Part shown: positions 25,054 to 37,070 of the stretch, piece after piece
Numbering within the stretch: the first letter of the stretch is position 1
Layout of the letters: each line of letters begins with the position of its first letter
Assembly (NCBI RefSeq): GCF_020179755.1
Contig: NZ_JAIUCY010000001.1
Span: 186,001-250,000, forward strand
Direction of reading: 5' to 3'
From: Herbaspirillum sp. alder98
GTDB taxonomy: Bacteria > Pseudomonadota > Gammaproteobacteria > Burkholderiales > Burkholderiaceae_D
Length of the DNA stretch: 64,000 bases
Notes under the pieces: generated by a model
Told to the model about the DNA's origin: nothing
Database searches by the model: none
What the model saw: only the letters and a program-made list of their open reading frames with translations
Position numbers and translations under genes: made by a program

Positions 25054-26919
25054 TCAATGCAGCTGGCGGTAGATCTCTTCGGCCAGTTGACGCGAGATGC
25101 CGTCGACCGAGGCCAGATCGTCGATGCTGGCGTCGACCACGCCGCGCAGGCCACCAAAGCGCACCAGCAAACGCTGGCGGCGCTTGGCGCCGATGCCTTC
25201 GATTTCTTCCAGGCGCGAACTCTGGCGCGCGCGCGCCCGCTTGGCGCGCATGCCGGTAATGGCGAAGCGGTGCGCCTCGTCGCGAATCTGGGCGATCAGC
25301 ATCAGCGCCGCCGACTCCTTGCCCAGTTCGCGCGGGGCGCGGCCGTCGGCAAAGATCAATGTCTCCAGCCCGACCTTGCGCCCCTCGCCCTTGGCCACGC
25401 CGACGATGAGGCCGATATCCAGGCCCAGTTCGGTCAGCACCTGGCGCGCCATCTCAACCTGCCCGCGGCCGCCGTCGATGAGCACGATGTCGGGCATCAC
25501 GCCGTCGCCATTGGCCACCTTTTCGTAGCGGCGCATCAGGACCTGGCGCATCGCGGCATAATCGTCGCCAGGCGTGATGTCGTTGATGTTGTAGCGGCGA
25601 TATTCGCCGTTCTGCATGGCGTGATGATGAAACACCACGCACGATGCCTGGGTCGCTTCGCCCTGGGTGTGGCTGATGTCGAAACACTCGGCGCGCAGGT
25701 TGTCGAGATCTTCGCTCTCAAGCTCAAGCACATCGGCCAGTGCGCGGGTGCGCGACTGTTGCGAACCCTGCTCGGCCAGCAGGCGCGCCAGCGACAGCTC
25801 GGCGCCCTTGCCTGCCATCTCCAGCCATTGGCGACGCTGGCCCTGGGGCTGGAAGGTCAGCGCAATGCGATGCCCGCACTGCTCCATGAGCGCGACCATC
25901 AGCGCCGGATCGTCGAACTCGGTGCCGACGATAAGCGCCGACGGGATGAACTTGTCGATGTAGTGCTGCGCCAGGAAGGCCTTGAGCACCTCGACCTCGA
26001 TGCTCTCTTCGCTAGTGGCCAGGGCGTCATCCACATGGGTCGGGAAATACGCGCGGTCACCCAGGTGCCGGCCACCGCGCACCATCGCCAGGTTGACGCA
26101 GGCGCGGCCGCCCTGCACCACCACGGCGATGACGTCGATATCGGCGTCGCTCACCGTTTCCATGCTCTGCTGGTGCAGCACGCTGGAGAGCGAACCCATC
26201 TGGTCGCGCACGGCGGCGGCCTGCTCGAACTTGAGATCGGCGGCAAAGGCGTGCATCTTCTGCTCCAGCGCCTGCATCACTTCGTTCTGGCGTCCACGCA
26301 GGAATTTGGAGGCATTCTCGACGTCGATGGCGTAGCTGTCGGTATCGATCAGCTTCACGCACGGCCCGCTGCAGCGATGGATCTGGTGCAGCAGGCACGG
26401 CCGGGTACGGTTGGCGAATACGGTGTCTTCGCAGGTGCGCAGCAAAAATACCTTCTGCAGGATCTGGATCGATTCCTTCACCGCGCTGGCGTTGGGGAAT
26501 GGTCCGAAATACTGGCTGCGCTTGTCGACCGCGCCGCGATAGTAGGCCATGCGTGGATAGGCATGGCCGGTGATCTTCAGGTACGGATACGACTTGTCGT
26601 CGCGAAACAGGATATTGAAGCGCGGGCGCAGCGTCTTGATCAGGTTGTTTTCGAGCAGCAGCGCTTCGGCTTCGCTGCGGGTGACCGTGGTTTCAAGACG
26701 GGCGATGCGCTCGACCATCATGGCGATGCGCGGGCTGGTCAGCGTCTTCTGGAAGTAACTCGATACCCGCTTCTTCAGGTCGCGCGCCTTGCCCACATAG
26801 AGCACGTTGTCTTCGCCATCGAAATAGCGGTACACGCCCGGCAGATGCGGCAGTTTGGCAACCGTCTCCAGCACGCGCTCGCGCGGGTCGGGCAACCGGG
26901 TTTCGATGGAGTCGGACAT
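25054..26919 (-). CDS. uvrC: UvrC excinuclease subunit
   Basis: This 621-residue endonuclease subunit of UvrABC nucleotide excision repair cuts on both sides of a DNA lesion. The GIY-YIG nuclease domain is at the N-terminus ([18 protein letters not shown]), followed by a UVR domain ([23 protein letters not shown]), the RNase-H-like second nuclease ([31 protein letters not shown]) and C-terminal helix-hairpin-helix motifs. The start at 26919 gives the canonical N-terminus; the longer frame upstream is rejected. It lies 25 bases after nagZ, in the same operon. Confidence 0.97.
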   Translation of the reverse strand: MSDSIETRLPDPRERVLETVAKLPHLPGVYRYFDGEDNVLYVGKARDLKKRVSSYFQKTLTSPRIAMMVERIARLETTVTRSEAEALLLENNLIKTLRPRFNILFRDDKSYPYLKITGHAYPRMAYYRGAVDKRSQYFGPFPNASAVKESIQILQKVFLLRTCEDTVFANRTRPCLLHQIHRCSGPCVKLIDTDSYAIDVENASKFLRGRQNEVMQALEQKMHAFAADLKFEQAAAVRDQMGSLSSVLHQQSMETVSDADIDVIAVVVQGGRACVNLAMVRGGRHLGDRAYFPTHVDDALATSEESIEVEVLKAFLAQHYIDKFIPSALIVGTEFDDPALMVALMEQCGHRIALTFQPQGQRRQWLEMAGKGAELSLARLLAEQGSQQSRTRALADVLELESEDLDNLRAECFDISHTQGEATQASCVVFHHHAMQNGEYRRYNINDITPGDDYAAMRQVLMRRYEKVANGDGVMPDIVLIDGGRGQVEMARQVLTELGLDIGLIVGVAKGEGRKVGLETLIFADGRAPRELGKESAALMLIAQIRDEAHRFAITGMRAKRARARQSSRLEEIEGIGAKRRQRLLVRFGGLRGVVDASIDDLASVDGISRQLAEEIYRQLH

Positions 26920-26944
26920 GGCGGCGGCTAACGGGCAGGAAAGG

Positions 26945-27961
26945 CTACAGCGACAGCACCAGTTCGCGCGCGGCCAGGTAACGTGGCTCGCGCTGCAGCG
27001 TCTCCCAGTCGGGTGCGGGAGCGGCCGGTTTGAGGGCGGCCAGGCGCGCGGACGAGGCGGCATCGATGCCCGGCTTCAGTCCGGCCAGGATCTGGTCGGC
27101 CTTGTCCGGCGAATTGCAGATCAACGCCACGTCGCAACCGGCCTCGAGCGCGGCCTGCGCCGCGTCCAGCGCACCACCGGCGACGCTGGCGCCGTGCATG
27201 CTGAGGTCATCGCTGAAGATGACGCCCTGGAACGCAAAGCGCTGGCGCAGCATGCCCAGCCACTTGCGCGAGAACCCGGCAGGCTGCGCATCGACCTTGG
27301 GGTAGATCACGTGGGCCGGCATCACCGCGGCCAGGCTCATGCCGAGCCAGTCGTAGGGGGTGGCATCTTCGCCCAGGATCTGGTCCAGCTCGCGCTCGTC
27401 GACCGGAATCGCCACGTGCGAATCGGCGGCGACGAAACCGTGACCGGGAAAATGCTTGCCGCAATTGGCCATGCCCGCCAGCGCCAGGCCGTGGTTGAGG
27501 CTCTTGGCCAGCAAGGTGACCACACGTGGATCGCGGTGAAAGGCGCGGTCGCCGATCACGGTCGATTCGCCGTAGTCGAGATCGAGCACCGGCGTGAATG
27601 ACAGGTCAATGCCACAGGCGCGCAACTCGGCCGCCAGCACATAGCCGGTGGCGGTCGCCATGCGGGTGGCCTGCAATACATCGGCGTCCCACAACGTGCC
27701 CAGGCGCCCCATGGCCGGCAGGCGCGTGAAACCATCGGTACGGAATCGCTGCACCCGACCACCTTCATGGTCGACCGCGATGATCAGATCGGGACGGGCG
27801 GCACGAATGGCCGAGGTCAACGCCACCAGTTGGTCGCGATCGTGGTAATTACGAGCGAACAGGATGACGCCGCCGGTCAGCGGGTGGCGGATGCGCGCCA
27901 GGTCGGACGGGTCAAGACGGGTGCCGACCACATCCAGCATCACGGGGCCGAGCTGACTCAT
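26945..27961 (-). CDS. nagZ: Beta-N-acetylhexosaminidase NagZ
   Basis: This 338-residue cytoplasmic family 3 glycosidase removes N-acetylglucosamine from recycled anhydro-muropeptides. Motifs are [20 protein letters not shown] in the substrate loop, and the nucleophile aspartate region FSDDLSMHG. The start at 27961 overlaps the acpS stop (ATGA). Because it controls the amount of AmpR effector muropeptides, it can affect beta-lactamase induction, but no ampC or ampR is in the window. Confidence 0.95.
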   Translation of the reverse strand: MSQLGPVMLDVVGTRLDPSDLARIRHPLTGGVILFARNYHDRDQLVALTSAIRAARPDLIIAVDHEGGRVQRFRTDGFTRLPAMGRLGTLWDADVLQATRMATATGYVLAAELRACGIDLSFTPVLDLDYGESTVIGDRAFHRDPRVVTLLAKSLNHGLALAGMANCGKHFPGHGFVAADSHVAIPVDERELDQILGEDATPYDWLGMSLAAVMPAHVIYPKVDAQPAGFSRKWLGMLRQRFAFQGVIFSDDLSMHGASVAGGALDAAQAALEAGCDVALICNSPDKADQILAGLKPGIDAASSARLAALKPAAPAPDWETLQREPRYLAARELVLSL

Positions 27962-28350
27962 GCTTTCTCCACGATGACGAAGGCCACCGCGTATTCGGCC
28001 TCGTCGGTGAGCGTGACCTGGGCCGTGAGCCCCTGTTGCGTCATCCATTCCTGCAGGGCGCCGCTGCACTGCGCCACCGGCTTGCCGCTGGGCGCGTTGA
28101 GCACCTGCATGGCGCGCCAGGTCATGGGCATGCGCATGCCCATGCCGATCGCCTTGGAGAAGGCTTCCTTGGCGGCGAAGCGGGTCGCCAGGAAGCGTAC
28201 GCCACGGGCCTCGACCTTGGCCTTGCGACGCAGGTACTTCTGCAGTTCTTCCGGGCCCAGGATGCGCTCGGCGAAGCGGTCGCCATGACGCTGCAGCGCA
28301 GCCTGCACGCGCGAGATCTGGAGGATGTCGGTGCCGATGCCGTAAATCAT
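27958..28350 (-). CDS. acpS: Holo-ACP synthase
   Basis: This 130-residue enzyme transfers 4'-phosphopantetheine from CoA to the serine of acyl carrier protein. Signature regions are [11 protein letters not shown] at the N-terminus and [13 protein letters not shown], which hold the magnesium ligands. It is tightly packed between pdxJ (4-base overlap) and nagZ (4-base overlap). Its substrate AcpP is encoded about 12.5 kb away in the fab cluster. Confidence 0.96.
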   Translation of the reverse strand: MIYGIGTDILQISRVQAALQRHGDRFAERILGPEELQKYLRRKAKVEARGVRFLATRFAAKEAFSKAIGMGMRMPMTWRAMQVLNAPSGKPVAQCSGALQEWMTQQGLTAQVTLTDEAEYAVAFVIVEKA

Positions 28351-29132
28351 TTGCGGGTCCCGGCCGACTGGCCGATGGCCTCGATGCGGGCCTTGACCAT
28401 GATCGCCTTCATGTCGGCCACCGCATTGCGCCAGCCGGCAAACACCGACTGCGCCACGATGGCGTGACCGATATTGAGTTCGGCGATGTCTTCGATGGCG
28501 GCAATGGCCTGGACGTTGGTGTAGTGCAGGCCGTGCCCGGCATTGACCTTGAGCCCCTGGCGCACGCCTTCCAGCACGCTGGCGCGGATGCGCTCGAGTT
28601 CGACCGCCTGCTCGCGCGCGTCATGGGCGTCGGCATAGCGACCGGTGTGCAACTCGATCACCGGCGCGCCCACTTCGGCGGCGGCGCGGATCTGCTCGGC
28701 GTCGGCATCGATGAAGAGCGACACGCGAATGCCCTGCTGCTGCAATTGCCGCACCGCTGCCTGCACCTGGGTGAAATGGCCGACCACGTCGAGCCCGCCT
28801 TCGGTGGTGATCTCGGTGCGTTTTTCAGGCACCAGGCAGACATCCTGCGGCGCGATGACACAGGCGAAGTCGAGCATTTCGCTGGTGACTGCGGCCTCCA
28901 GGTTCATGCGTGTAGTCAGCAGTGGACGAATCGCCCGCACGTCGGCATCGCGAATGTGGCGCCGGTCTTCGCGCAGGTGCAGGGTGATCGCATCGGCCCC
29001 GGCCTGCTCGGCCTCGAGTGCGGCCCTGATCGGGTCCGGATAGGCCGTGCCGCGCGCATTGCGCAAGGTGGCGACGTGGTCGATATTGATGCCCAATTCG
29101 ATGGTCGGGCCAGCAGGCTGCAGGTAACTCAT
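28347..29132 (-). CDS. pdxJ: Pyridoxine 5'-phosphate synthase
   Basis: This 261-residue TIM-barrel enzyme condenses 1-deoxyxylulose-5-phosphate with 3-amino-2-oxopropyl phosphate to form pyridoxine 5'-phosphate. Recognisable blocks are [41 protein letters not shown] and AGHGLHYTN. The start at 29132 is the usual one; the upstream extension is rejected. The recO-pdxJ-acpS order is conserved across proteobacteria. Confidence 0.97.
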   Translation of the reverse strand: MSYLQPAGPTIELGINIDHVATLRNARGTAYPDPIRAALEAEQAGADAITLHLREDRRHIRDADVRAIRPLLTTRMNLEAAVTSEMLDFACVIAPQDVCLVPEKRTEITTEGGLDVVGHFTQVQAAVRQLQQQGIRVSLFIDADAEQIRAAAEVGAPVIELHTGRYADAHDAREQAVELERIRASVLEGVRQGLKVNAGHGLHYTNVQAIAAIEDIAELNIGHAIVAQSVFAGWRNAVADMKAIMVKARIEAIGQSAGTRK

Positions 29133-29208
29133 GGTGTCTTGGATCGGTTGGTGGAGTGCCGGCGCTGCGCGACCCGTCGAGGACCGCGGCGCCACATCGA
29201 AAGCGGGT

Positions 29209-30060
29209 TCACAACTGCATCAGGTCGATCAGGATCTGGCGCGTGTTGAGCTGGGCATTGCCCAGGTGATGCGCCAGCAGGTAGCGCATCAGGAATTTGC
29301 TCTGCAACTGCGTGGTCGGGTCGCTGTAGTCTTCGCGCTCCATGTCCAGCAACGTCTTGCCCGACACCTTCGGCGCCCGGTCGGCCAAGCGTTCGGGGCG
29401 TGTGCCCTGCTCCGGATCGACCACATAGGCGCCTTCGGGCTGCACCGGACGGTTGCTCACGGTGCAGTGACTCCAGTTGCCGGCGACACCGGTCTGGCGC
29501 AGCAAGGCGCGTTCGAACTGGCGCAACACGATGGGCGCATTCTCGCCGTGCGCCAGCTTGTTGAGCGTGGCCACGTAGTGATCGAACAGGGCCGGATGCG
29601 CATCTTCGCGCGCCAGCAGCTTGACCAGCAATTCATTGAGGTAGAAACCGCACAGCAGCGCCGATTTCTCGAGCGGCAACAAGCCGCCGACCCACTCGGC
29701 TTCGGTCAGCGTGCGCATTTCGGACTTGCCGCTCCACGACAGCGAGAGCGGCTGGAAGGTCTGCAATGCGCCGCGCAACTTGGAGTGCGGACGCTTGGCG
29801 CCCTTGGCCACCAGCGCGACCCGGCCATGATCGCGCGTCAGCACATCGATGATCAGGCTGGTTTCTTTATAGGGATAGCTGTGCAGCACAAAGCCAGGCT
29901 GGGCCTGTACCTTGTGCTCTTTTTCGAGGGGACTGCTGCGCCCGCGTGCGGGGCTGCCGGTGGCGCGGGGCTTGCGGGCGGGTGCGGCCGGACGGGCAAC
30001 GACTTCCTGTTCTGCCTGCACCGGGGCGACCAGTTGGGATTCGGAGAGCACGGTAGTCAT
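29209..30060 (-). CDS. recO: RecO DNA repair protein with N-terminal extension
   Basis: The 283-residue recombination mediator loads RecA onto SSB-coated single strands with RecR. The OB-fold begins only near residue 56 ([18 protein letters not shown]), whereas E. coli RecO starts with it. The first 52 or so residues are low complexity and rich in Ala, Pro and Arg. The start at 30060 has AGGA six bases upstream and is favoured over an ATG at 30087. The C-terminal helical domain is complete. It lies 45 bases after era. Confidence 0.92.
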   Translation of the reverse strand: MTTVLSESQLVAPVQAEQEVVARPAAPARKPRATGSPARGRSSPLEKEHKVQAQPGFVLHSYPYKETSLIIDVLTRDHGRVALVAKGAKRPHSKLRGALQTFQPLSLSWSGKSEMRTLTEAEWVGGLLPLEKSALLCGFYLNELLVKLLAREDAHPALFDHYVATLNKLAHGENAPIVLRQFERALLRQTGVAGNWSHCTVSNRPVQPEGAYVVDPEQGTRPERLADRAPKVSGKTLLDMEREDYSDPTTQLQSKFLMRYLLAHHLGNAQLNTRQILIDLMQL

Positions 30061-30105
30061 GGATGTCCTGAATGCGTTGAACTGCAATGCCGGCGGCGCA
30101 CCGCT

Positions 30106-31032
30106 TTATTCGTAGCCGTAGGCGCGCAGGCCGGCTTCGTTGTCGGCCCAGCCCGATTTGACCTTGACCCAGATCTCGAGATAGACCGGACCGCCGAACA
30201 AACGCTCCATGTCGAGCCGTGCCTGGGTCGAGATTTCTTTCAGGCGCGCGCCCTTCTGGCCGATCACCATGGCCTTGTGGTTGTCGCGCTCGACCAGGAT
30301 GGCGGCGAAGATGCGGCGCAGGTTGCCTTCCTGCTCGAATTTTTCGAGCACGACGGTGCTGGTATAGGGCAACTCTTCACCCACGTAGCGGAACACCTTC
30401 TCACGCACGATCTCGGAGGCGAGAAACTTCTCGCTGCGGTCGGTGATGTCGTCTTCGTCGAACATCGGCGGATTGTTGGGCAGGTGACGGCGGATTTCTT
30501 CCTGCAACCGGTCCAGCTGGAACCGCTGCTTGGCCGACACCGGCACCACGGCCGTGAAGTCGCGACGCGACGCCACTTCCTGGGCAAACGGCATCAACGC
30601 GGCCTTGTCCTTGCTGCGATCGGACTTGTTGAGCACCAGGATGCACGGCACCGACGGCGGCACCAGATCAAGCACAAGTTGATCGGCCGGGCCGAAGGTA
30701 CCGGCCTCGATCACGAACAGGATCACGTCGGCAGCCGTCAGGGTACTGGTGACGGTGCGGTTCAGGGTCTTGTTGAGGGCGTTGCTGTGACGCGTCTGGA
30801 AACCCGGGGTGTCGATATAGACGAACTGGGTATTGTCGAGCGTCTGGATACCGGTAATGCGGTGGCGCGTGGTCTGCGCCTTGCGCGAGGTGATGCTGAC
30901 CTTGGCGCCCACCAGGGCGTTCATCAAGGTCGACTTGCCCACGTTGGGGCGGCCGATGATGGCAATATAGCCGCAACGATAATCGTCCGGCGCCGGTGCC
31001 GGCTCAGTGCCGGTCATGGGGGAATCTGTCAT
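30106..31032 (-). CDS. era: Era GTPase
   Basis: This 308-residue GTPase assists 16S rRNA maturation and 30S assembly. G motifs are GRPNVGKST (G1), TTRHR (G2 region), DTPG (G3), NKSD (G4) and SAK (G5). The C-terminal KH domain carries the [12 protein letters not shown] loop that binds the 3' end of 16S rRNA. The start overlaps the rnc stop by 4 bases, the usual rnc-era coupling. Confidence 0.97.
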   Translation of the reverse strand: MTDSPMTGTEPAPAPDDYRCGYIAIIGRPNVGKSTLMNALVGAKVSITSRKAQTTRHRITGIQTLDNTQFVYIDTPGFQTRHSNALNKTLNRTVTSTLTAADVILFVIEAGTFGPADQLVLDLVPPSVPCILVLNKSDRSKDKAALMPFAQEVASRRDFTAVVPVSAKQRFQLDRLQEEIRRHLPNNPPMFDEDDITDRSEKFLASEIVREKVFRYVGEELPYTSTVVLEKFEQEGNLRRIFAAILVERDNHKAMVIGQKGARLKEISTQARLDMERLFGGPVYLEIWVKVKSGWADNEAGLRAYGYE

Positions 31033-32168
31033 GCTGTCTTCGATTGCGTGGCAGCCGGGGCTGCCGAGATGGGTTCTGCCGTCACGGCATCGTGACGGCC
31101 TTCCTGCTTGGCCGATGGACGGGCTTCCTTGGCGTGCTTGGCAGGTTTGTCGCCCTCGGTCTTGTCGTGCTTGTCGGTTTTTTCAACCGCTTTCTCTACC
31201 GTTTTCTCAACGGTTTTTTCAGCCGTTTTCTCAGCTTTTTCCAGTTTCTCTACCTTGTCCGCCTTCTCGGCTTTTTCTGCTTTTTCTGCGCGCTCGGCCT
31301 TGTCCACCAGGTCATTCTTGGGCATGCGCGCTGCAGCGCGCTCGACCGCCTCGGGGCGATTGCCGCGAGCGGTGGCATCACCCGGCTCGACCGGCGCATC
31401 CGGCTGGATGGTGGCAATGCCGGCCAGCTTCAATTGCGCAGTGCGCGCACGCGGCTTGCGGGTAGTGGCCGGGCTCTTGACCAGCGCCAGCTGGACCGCC
31501 TCGAGCGCCAGCTTGGCGGCGGCCTGTTCGCCCGCACGCCGACTGCCGCCGGTGCCGAACACCTGGATGTCGAGCTTGGGCACCAGGCATTCGATCTCGA
31601 ATTCCTGGTTATGGGCAGCGCCGTGGGTGGCAATCACGTTGTATTGCGGCAGCGGTATTTTCTTGCCCTGCAAAAATTCCTGCAGCAGCGTCTTGGCATC
31701 CTTGCCCAGGGTGCGCGGATCGACGTGATCCAGCACCGGCAGGTAAAGCGCGCGAATCACATCGCGTGCCGCTTCGAAACCGGAATCGAGGAAGATCGCG
31801 CCGAACAGCGCTTCGAGCGTATCGGCCAGGATCGAGGGACGGCGGAAACCGCCCGACTTGAGCTCACCCTCGCCCAGCCGCAGAAACTGCGACAGCTCCA
31901 GCCGTTGGGCGATTTCGTAGAGGGATTGCTGCTTGACCAGATTGGCGCGCAGGCGGGACAGGTCGCCTTCGTCGATCTTGTCGTACCGGTCGAACAGCAG
32001 TGACGCCACGACACAGTTCAAGATCGAATCGCCGAGAAACTCCAGCCGCTCATTATGCAAGGCACTATGGCTACGATGCGTCAAGGCCTGCTGCAACAAT
32101 GAAGCATCCTTGAAGTTGTGGCCTAGCCGATGTTGCAAGAGTTGAGGATCCATTTGTTCATCCGTCAT
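31029..32168 (-). CDS. rnc: Ribonuclease III with a long charged C-terminal tail
   Basis: The enzyme cleaves double-stranded RNA in rRNA and mRNA processing. The catalytic domain has the signature ERLEFLGDS (40-48), and the double-stranded RNA-binding domain occupies about 160-230. Typical RNase III stops near residue 226. Here some 149 more residues follow, including a KAEK/VEK-type repeat region (about 289-350) rich in Lys, Glu and Ala and probably disordered or helical. Starts at 32168 and 32153 are both possible. The 3' end overlaps era by 4 bases, so the tail is not a frameshift artefact at the stop. Confidence 0.95.
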   Translation of the reverse strand: MTDEQMDPQLLQHRLGHNFKDASLLQQALTHRSHSALHNERLEFLGDSILNCVVASLLFDRYDKIDEGDLSRLRANLVKQQSLYEIAQRLELSQFLRLGEGELKSGGFRRPSILADTLEALFGAIFLDSGFEAARDVIRALYLPVLDHVDPRTLGKDAKTLLQEFLQGKKIPLPQYNVIATHGAAHNQEFEIECLVPKLDIQVFGTGGSRRAGEQAAAKLALEAVQLALVKSPATTRKPRARTAQLKLAGIATIQPDAPVEPGDATARGNRPEAVERAAARMPKNDLVDKAERAEKAEKAEKADKVEKLEKAEKTAEKTVEKTVEKAVEKTDKHDKTEGDKPAKHAKEARPSAKQEGRHDAVTAEPISAAPAATQSKTA

Positions 32169-32300
32169 TCGGGCCGGTTCGTCGCAGCCCGCGTTGCCGC
32201 GGTTCGACTGCGCTCCGGCCAGTTCAGACGTCCCTTCAGGCGTTTGCCTCCACTGCAAAAGAATGCTCGATGGAAACTGCTCGATCAGGGATGCGGCCTG

Positions 32301-33215
32301 TTACTTGAAAGCGCCGATCCGCTTCAGGTTACCCAGATTCATCCAGACGAAGAAAGCTCGGCCGACGATGTTCTGGTCCGGGACGAAGCCCCAATAGCGA
32401 CTGTCCAGGCTGTTGTCGCGGTTATCGCCCATCATGAAATACTCGCCTGGCGGCACGGTGCAGGCAAAACCATCGGCGTTGTAGGTGCACAGCTCGTGAT
32501 GCGGGAACGCATCGGGATTGGGCACGAAGTTGGGCGCACGATCATCGGTAAGGATCTTGTGCTCCACGCCGGTCAGGTTTTCCTGCCATTGCTTATAGTA
32601 CGCCAGATTTTCCTCATCCAGATAATCCGGCAACGGTTTATAAGAAATTTCTTCACCATTCACCGTTAAGCGCTTGTTTTTATAGACTATTTTATCACCG
32701 GGAACACCTACCACCCGCTTGATGTAGTCGACCGTCAGGTCCTTCGGATACTTGAACACCATCACGTCGCCGCGCTGCGGGTCGTTCATGTCGATGATCT
32801 TCTTGTTGATGATGGGCAGGCGGATGCCGTAGGTGAATTTGTTCACCAGGATCAGGTCGCCCACCAGCAGCGTCGGCACCATCGATGCCGACGGGATCTT
32901 GAACGGCTCGTACAGGAACGAGCGCAGGCAGAACACCAGGGCGATCACCGGGAAGAAGCTGCCCGAGTATTCGATCCAGGCCGGTTGCTTGAGCAGCCGG
33001 GCCTGCAGATCGGCACGACCGCCGGCAGTGGCCGCATCGGCCTTGACGCCATCGGCCGACAGCCGCGCCGCGCGTGCATCGTACTCGGCCAGCGCCGCGT
33101 CGGCGCGGGCGCGGCGCTGCTTGGCCAGGAAGAACACATCGGCGAACCAGACGATACCGGTCACCACCATCAATACAAACAGAATCAATGCGAAGTTGCC
33201 CAACAGTGCCTGCAT
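32301..33215 (-). CDS. lepB: Signal peptidase I
   Basis: This 304-residue inner-membrane peptidase removes signal peptides from exported proteins. Two N-terminal membrane helices (8-30, 86-100) precede the catalytic Ser111 in PSASMVPTL and the general base Lys166 in DYIKRVVG. Box E (GDNRDNSLDSRYWG) is intact. It starts one base after the lepA stop, as in E. coli lepA-lepB, and is followed by rnc after 133 bases. Confidence 0.97.
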   Translation of the reverse strand: MQALLGNFALILFVLMVVTGIVWFADVFFLAKQRRARADAALAEYDARAARLSADGVKADAATAGGRADLQARLLKQPAWIEYSGSFFPVIALVFCLRSFLYEPFKIPSASMVPTLLVGDLILVNKFTYGIRLPIINKKIIDMNDPQRGDVMVFKYPKDLTVDYIKRVVGVPGDKIVYKNKRLTVNGEEISYKPLPDYLDEENLAYYKQWQENLTGVEHKILTDDRAPNFVPNPDAFPHHELCTYNADGFACTVPPGEYFMMGDNRDNSLDSRYWGFVPDQNIVGRAFFVWMNLGNLKRIGAFK

Positions 33216-33216
33216 G

Positions 33217-35010
<1,794 letters not shown>

Positions 35011-35031
35011 TAACAGACGGGGGAAACGATG

Positions 35032-35076
35032 AAAAAAGGCGCCCAGGAGCGGGAGCAGTCCCGGCCGAGCGCCTTT
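35032..35076 (-). terminator. Structured hairpin in the lepA leader
   Basis: AAAGGCGC (35035-35042) pairs with GCGCCTTT (35069-35076), with an inner stem CGGGA/TCCCG (35050-35063). On the minus strand it is followed by TTTTTT. It could end the glutaredoxin transcript or act as an attenuator in front of lepA. Confidence 0.6.
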
Positions 35077-35216
35077 GCAACAGCTTGTTCGACCCCGCAT
35101 TCTACCGGAATTCGGGGCAGAATCCGATTTTACCCATGGGCGATGCTGCACCGCGTGCAATAGCACCGCATAAATATTTCACAAAGGAAATATTGTCGCA
35201 CTCGCCATCACTTGCG

Positions 35217-35504
35217 CTAACGCGAACCGGCTCCCGCATCGTGAGCGCTCGACTGGACGAAGTCCTGCACTGCTGCGGGATCGAGAAAATAATGACATAA
35301 CCGGGTCAGGCCGCCATCGGCACCACGCCCCATCAAGACCGGCACAAGTTCGTCGTATTGCGCCTCGAGCGTGGCATCGGCATCGACATCGATCATCTCG
35401 ACCTGGTCGGCGGCCAAGCCGAAGGTGGCCAGCAAGGCCTCCTTCATGTCATCGCAAAGATGGCAATAGCTACGCGAATAGATGACAAAACGGGGTTGCT
35501 GCAT
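35217..35504 (-). CDS. Glutaredoxin-family protein
   Basis: This 95-residue thioredoxin-fold protein has the redox motif CHLC near the N-terminus (YSRSYCHLCDDM) and a cis-proline region (ELVPVLMGRG). It fits the small glutaredoxin-like (DUF836) family often found between mucD and lepA in betaproteobacteria. The start at 35504 has GGAG nine bases upstream. The substrate is unknown. Confidence 0.85.
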   Translation of the reverse strand: MQQPRFVIYSRSYCHLCDDMKEALLATFGLAADQVEMIDVDADATLEAQYDELVPVLMGRGADGGLTRLCHYFLDPAAVQDFVQSSAHDAGAGSR

Positions 35505-35525
35505 ACGGCCCTCTCCAGATGAAAA

Positions 35526-35552
35526 AGGCCGCATGCGCCTGGCATGCGGCCT
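35526..35552 (-). terminator. Terminator of mucD/degQ
   Basis: GGCCGCATGC (35527-35536) and GCATGCGGCC (35542-35551) form a perfect 10-bp stem, followed on the minus strand by TTTTT. It lies between the protease stop and the glutaredoxin start. Confidence 0.75.
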
Positions 35553-35573
35553 CGCTAGCCTGACACCCGGAGC

Positions 35574-37070
35574 TTAATTGCCGCCGTTCGGACGCAAGGG
35601 CACGAATTGCGACGAATCGCCACGGCGCACCAACACCGCCGCGCGCTTCTTGCTGTCCAGCTTGGACACCAACTGGTTGAATTGCTTGGCATCGGCGATA
35701 TCGACCTCGTTGAGGCGCTGCACCACGTCGCCCGGACGAATCCCGGCCGCTGCTGCCGAGCCGGTGGCAGATTCGACCAGCACGCCGCTGTCGGTCTTGA
35801 GCTCCTTCTTCTGGGCATCAGACAGATCGCTGACGATCAGGCCGAGGGCGTTGGGCGCGTTGTCCGGCTTGGCTTTCTTCTCTTCCGCCGCCTTGGCCGG
35901 CTTGTCGGCCTCGAGCTCGACCACCGTCAGCGACACGTCGCGCGCACTACCCTTGCGCCAGACGCTGACCGTGGCCTTGGCGCCAGGCTTGGTGGCGCCG
36001 ACCATGCGCGGCAGGTCGCTCGGACGCTCGATGGCGGTGCCATTGAACTTGAGAATGATGTCGCCGGCTTCGATCCCGCCCTTCTCGGCCGGACCACCCT
36101 GCTCCACCCGCTGCACCAGCGCGCCCTGGGCGCGGGCCAGACCGAGCGACTCGGCGACGTCCTTGGTGACTTCGCCGATCTGCACGCCGATACGGCCACG
36201 GGTCACGCGCCCGCTGGCCTTGAGCTGGTCGGCCACGCGCAGCGCTTCATCGATGGGCACGGCAAACGAGATGCCCATGAAACCGCCGGAGCGACTGTAG
36301 ATCTGCGAATTGATGCCGATGACTTCGCCCTTCAGATTGATCAGCGGACCGCCGGAATTACCCGGATTGACGGCGACGTCGGTCTGGATCAGCGGCAGGT
36401 AGTCACCGGTATCGCGTGCCTTGGCCGACACGATGCCGGCCGTCACGGTGTTTTCCAGGCCAAAGGGAGAACCGATCGCAAGCACCCATTCGCCGGCCCG
36501 GATCTTGTCGGAGTCGCCCATGGTCAGGCGCGGCAGGTTGCTGCCATCGATCTTCAATACGGCCACGTCGGTGCGGGTATCGGAGCCAACGATCCTGGCC
36601 TTGAATTCACGCTTGTCGGTCAGCGTGACATAGACCTCGCTGGCGCCTTCGACCACGTGGGCATTGGTCAGGATGAAACCATCGGCCGAGATGATGAAAC
36701 CCGACCCCACGCCGCGCGGGACTTCTTCCTGCTGCCCCTGCTTGCCGCTGCCATTGCCGCCACGAGGCGTGCCGGGCTGCTGCTGGCGCGGGATGGGAAT
36801 ACCGAAAAAGCGACGAAAGAACTCCTGCATCTCGGGATCGTCGGTTCCACCCTGCGCCTGCGCATTGCCGCGCACGCGCTCGGTGGTGCGAATGTTGACC
36901 ACGCCTGGGCCGGTACGATCGACGATGTCGGCAAAATCGGGCAAGGCAGCCACGCCTGGCGCCGCAACAGCCGGCGCGGCGGCCGGTGCCGCGTGCGCTG
37001 CCGGCATTCCGGCAAATACGGATGCTGCCAGCAAGGTACTGGTCAGAATGGTCTTGTTCAGTCGAATCAT
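35574..37070 (-). CDS. mucD: Periplasmic serine endoprotease, DegQ/MucD type
   Basis: This 498-residue HtrA-family protease/chaperone has a signal peptide cleaved after AHA (about residue 27), a trypsin-like domain with catalytic H138 (TNAHVV), D168 (TDVAV) and S239 (GNSGGP), and two PDZ domains. A Lys/Ala-rich linker lies between them near 385-400. In the sigma-E pathway it degrades misfolded envelope proteins. Its place downstream of rpoE-rseA marks it as the MucD counterpart. A 406-base gap separates it from rseA where rseB/mucB is normally found. Confidence 0.93.
   Translation of the reverse strand: MIRLNKTILTSTLLAASVFAGMPAAHAAPAAAPAVAAPGVAALPDFADIVDRTGPGVVNIRTTERVRGNAQAQGGTDDPEMQEFFRRFFGIPIPRQQQPGTPRGGNGSGKQGQQEEVPRGVGSGFIISADGFILTNAHVVEGASEVYVTLTDKREFKARIVGSDTRTDVAVLKIDGSNLPRLTMGDSDKIRAGEWVLAIGSPFGLENTVTAGIVSAKARDTGDYLPLIQTDVAVNPGNSGGPLINLKGEVIGINSQIYSRSGGFMGISFAVPIDEALRVADQLKASGRVTRGRIGVQIGEVTKDVAESLGLARAQGALVQRVEQGGPAEKGGIEAGDIILKFNGTAIERPSDLPRMVGATKPGAKATVSVWRKGSARDVSLTVVELEADKPAKAAEEKKAKPDNAPNALGLIVSDLSDAQKKELKTDSGVLVESATGSAAAAGIRPGDVVQRLNEVDIADAKQFNQLVSKLDSKKRAAVLVRRGDSSQFVPLRPNGGN

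Noticed and set aside
29131-31095. 654-codon plus-strand frame opposite recO and era
   Set aside because: Spans two well-identified genes on the other strand; antisense shadow.
31118-31320. Lys/Glu/Ala repeats inside rnc considered as a repeat array or CRISPR-like element
   Set aside because: Units are short, irregular, in frame and coding; they are a protein low-complexity tail.
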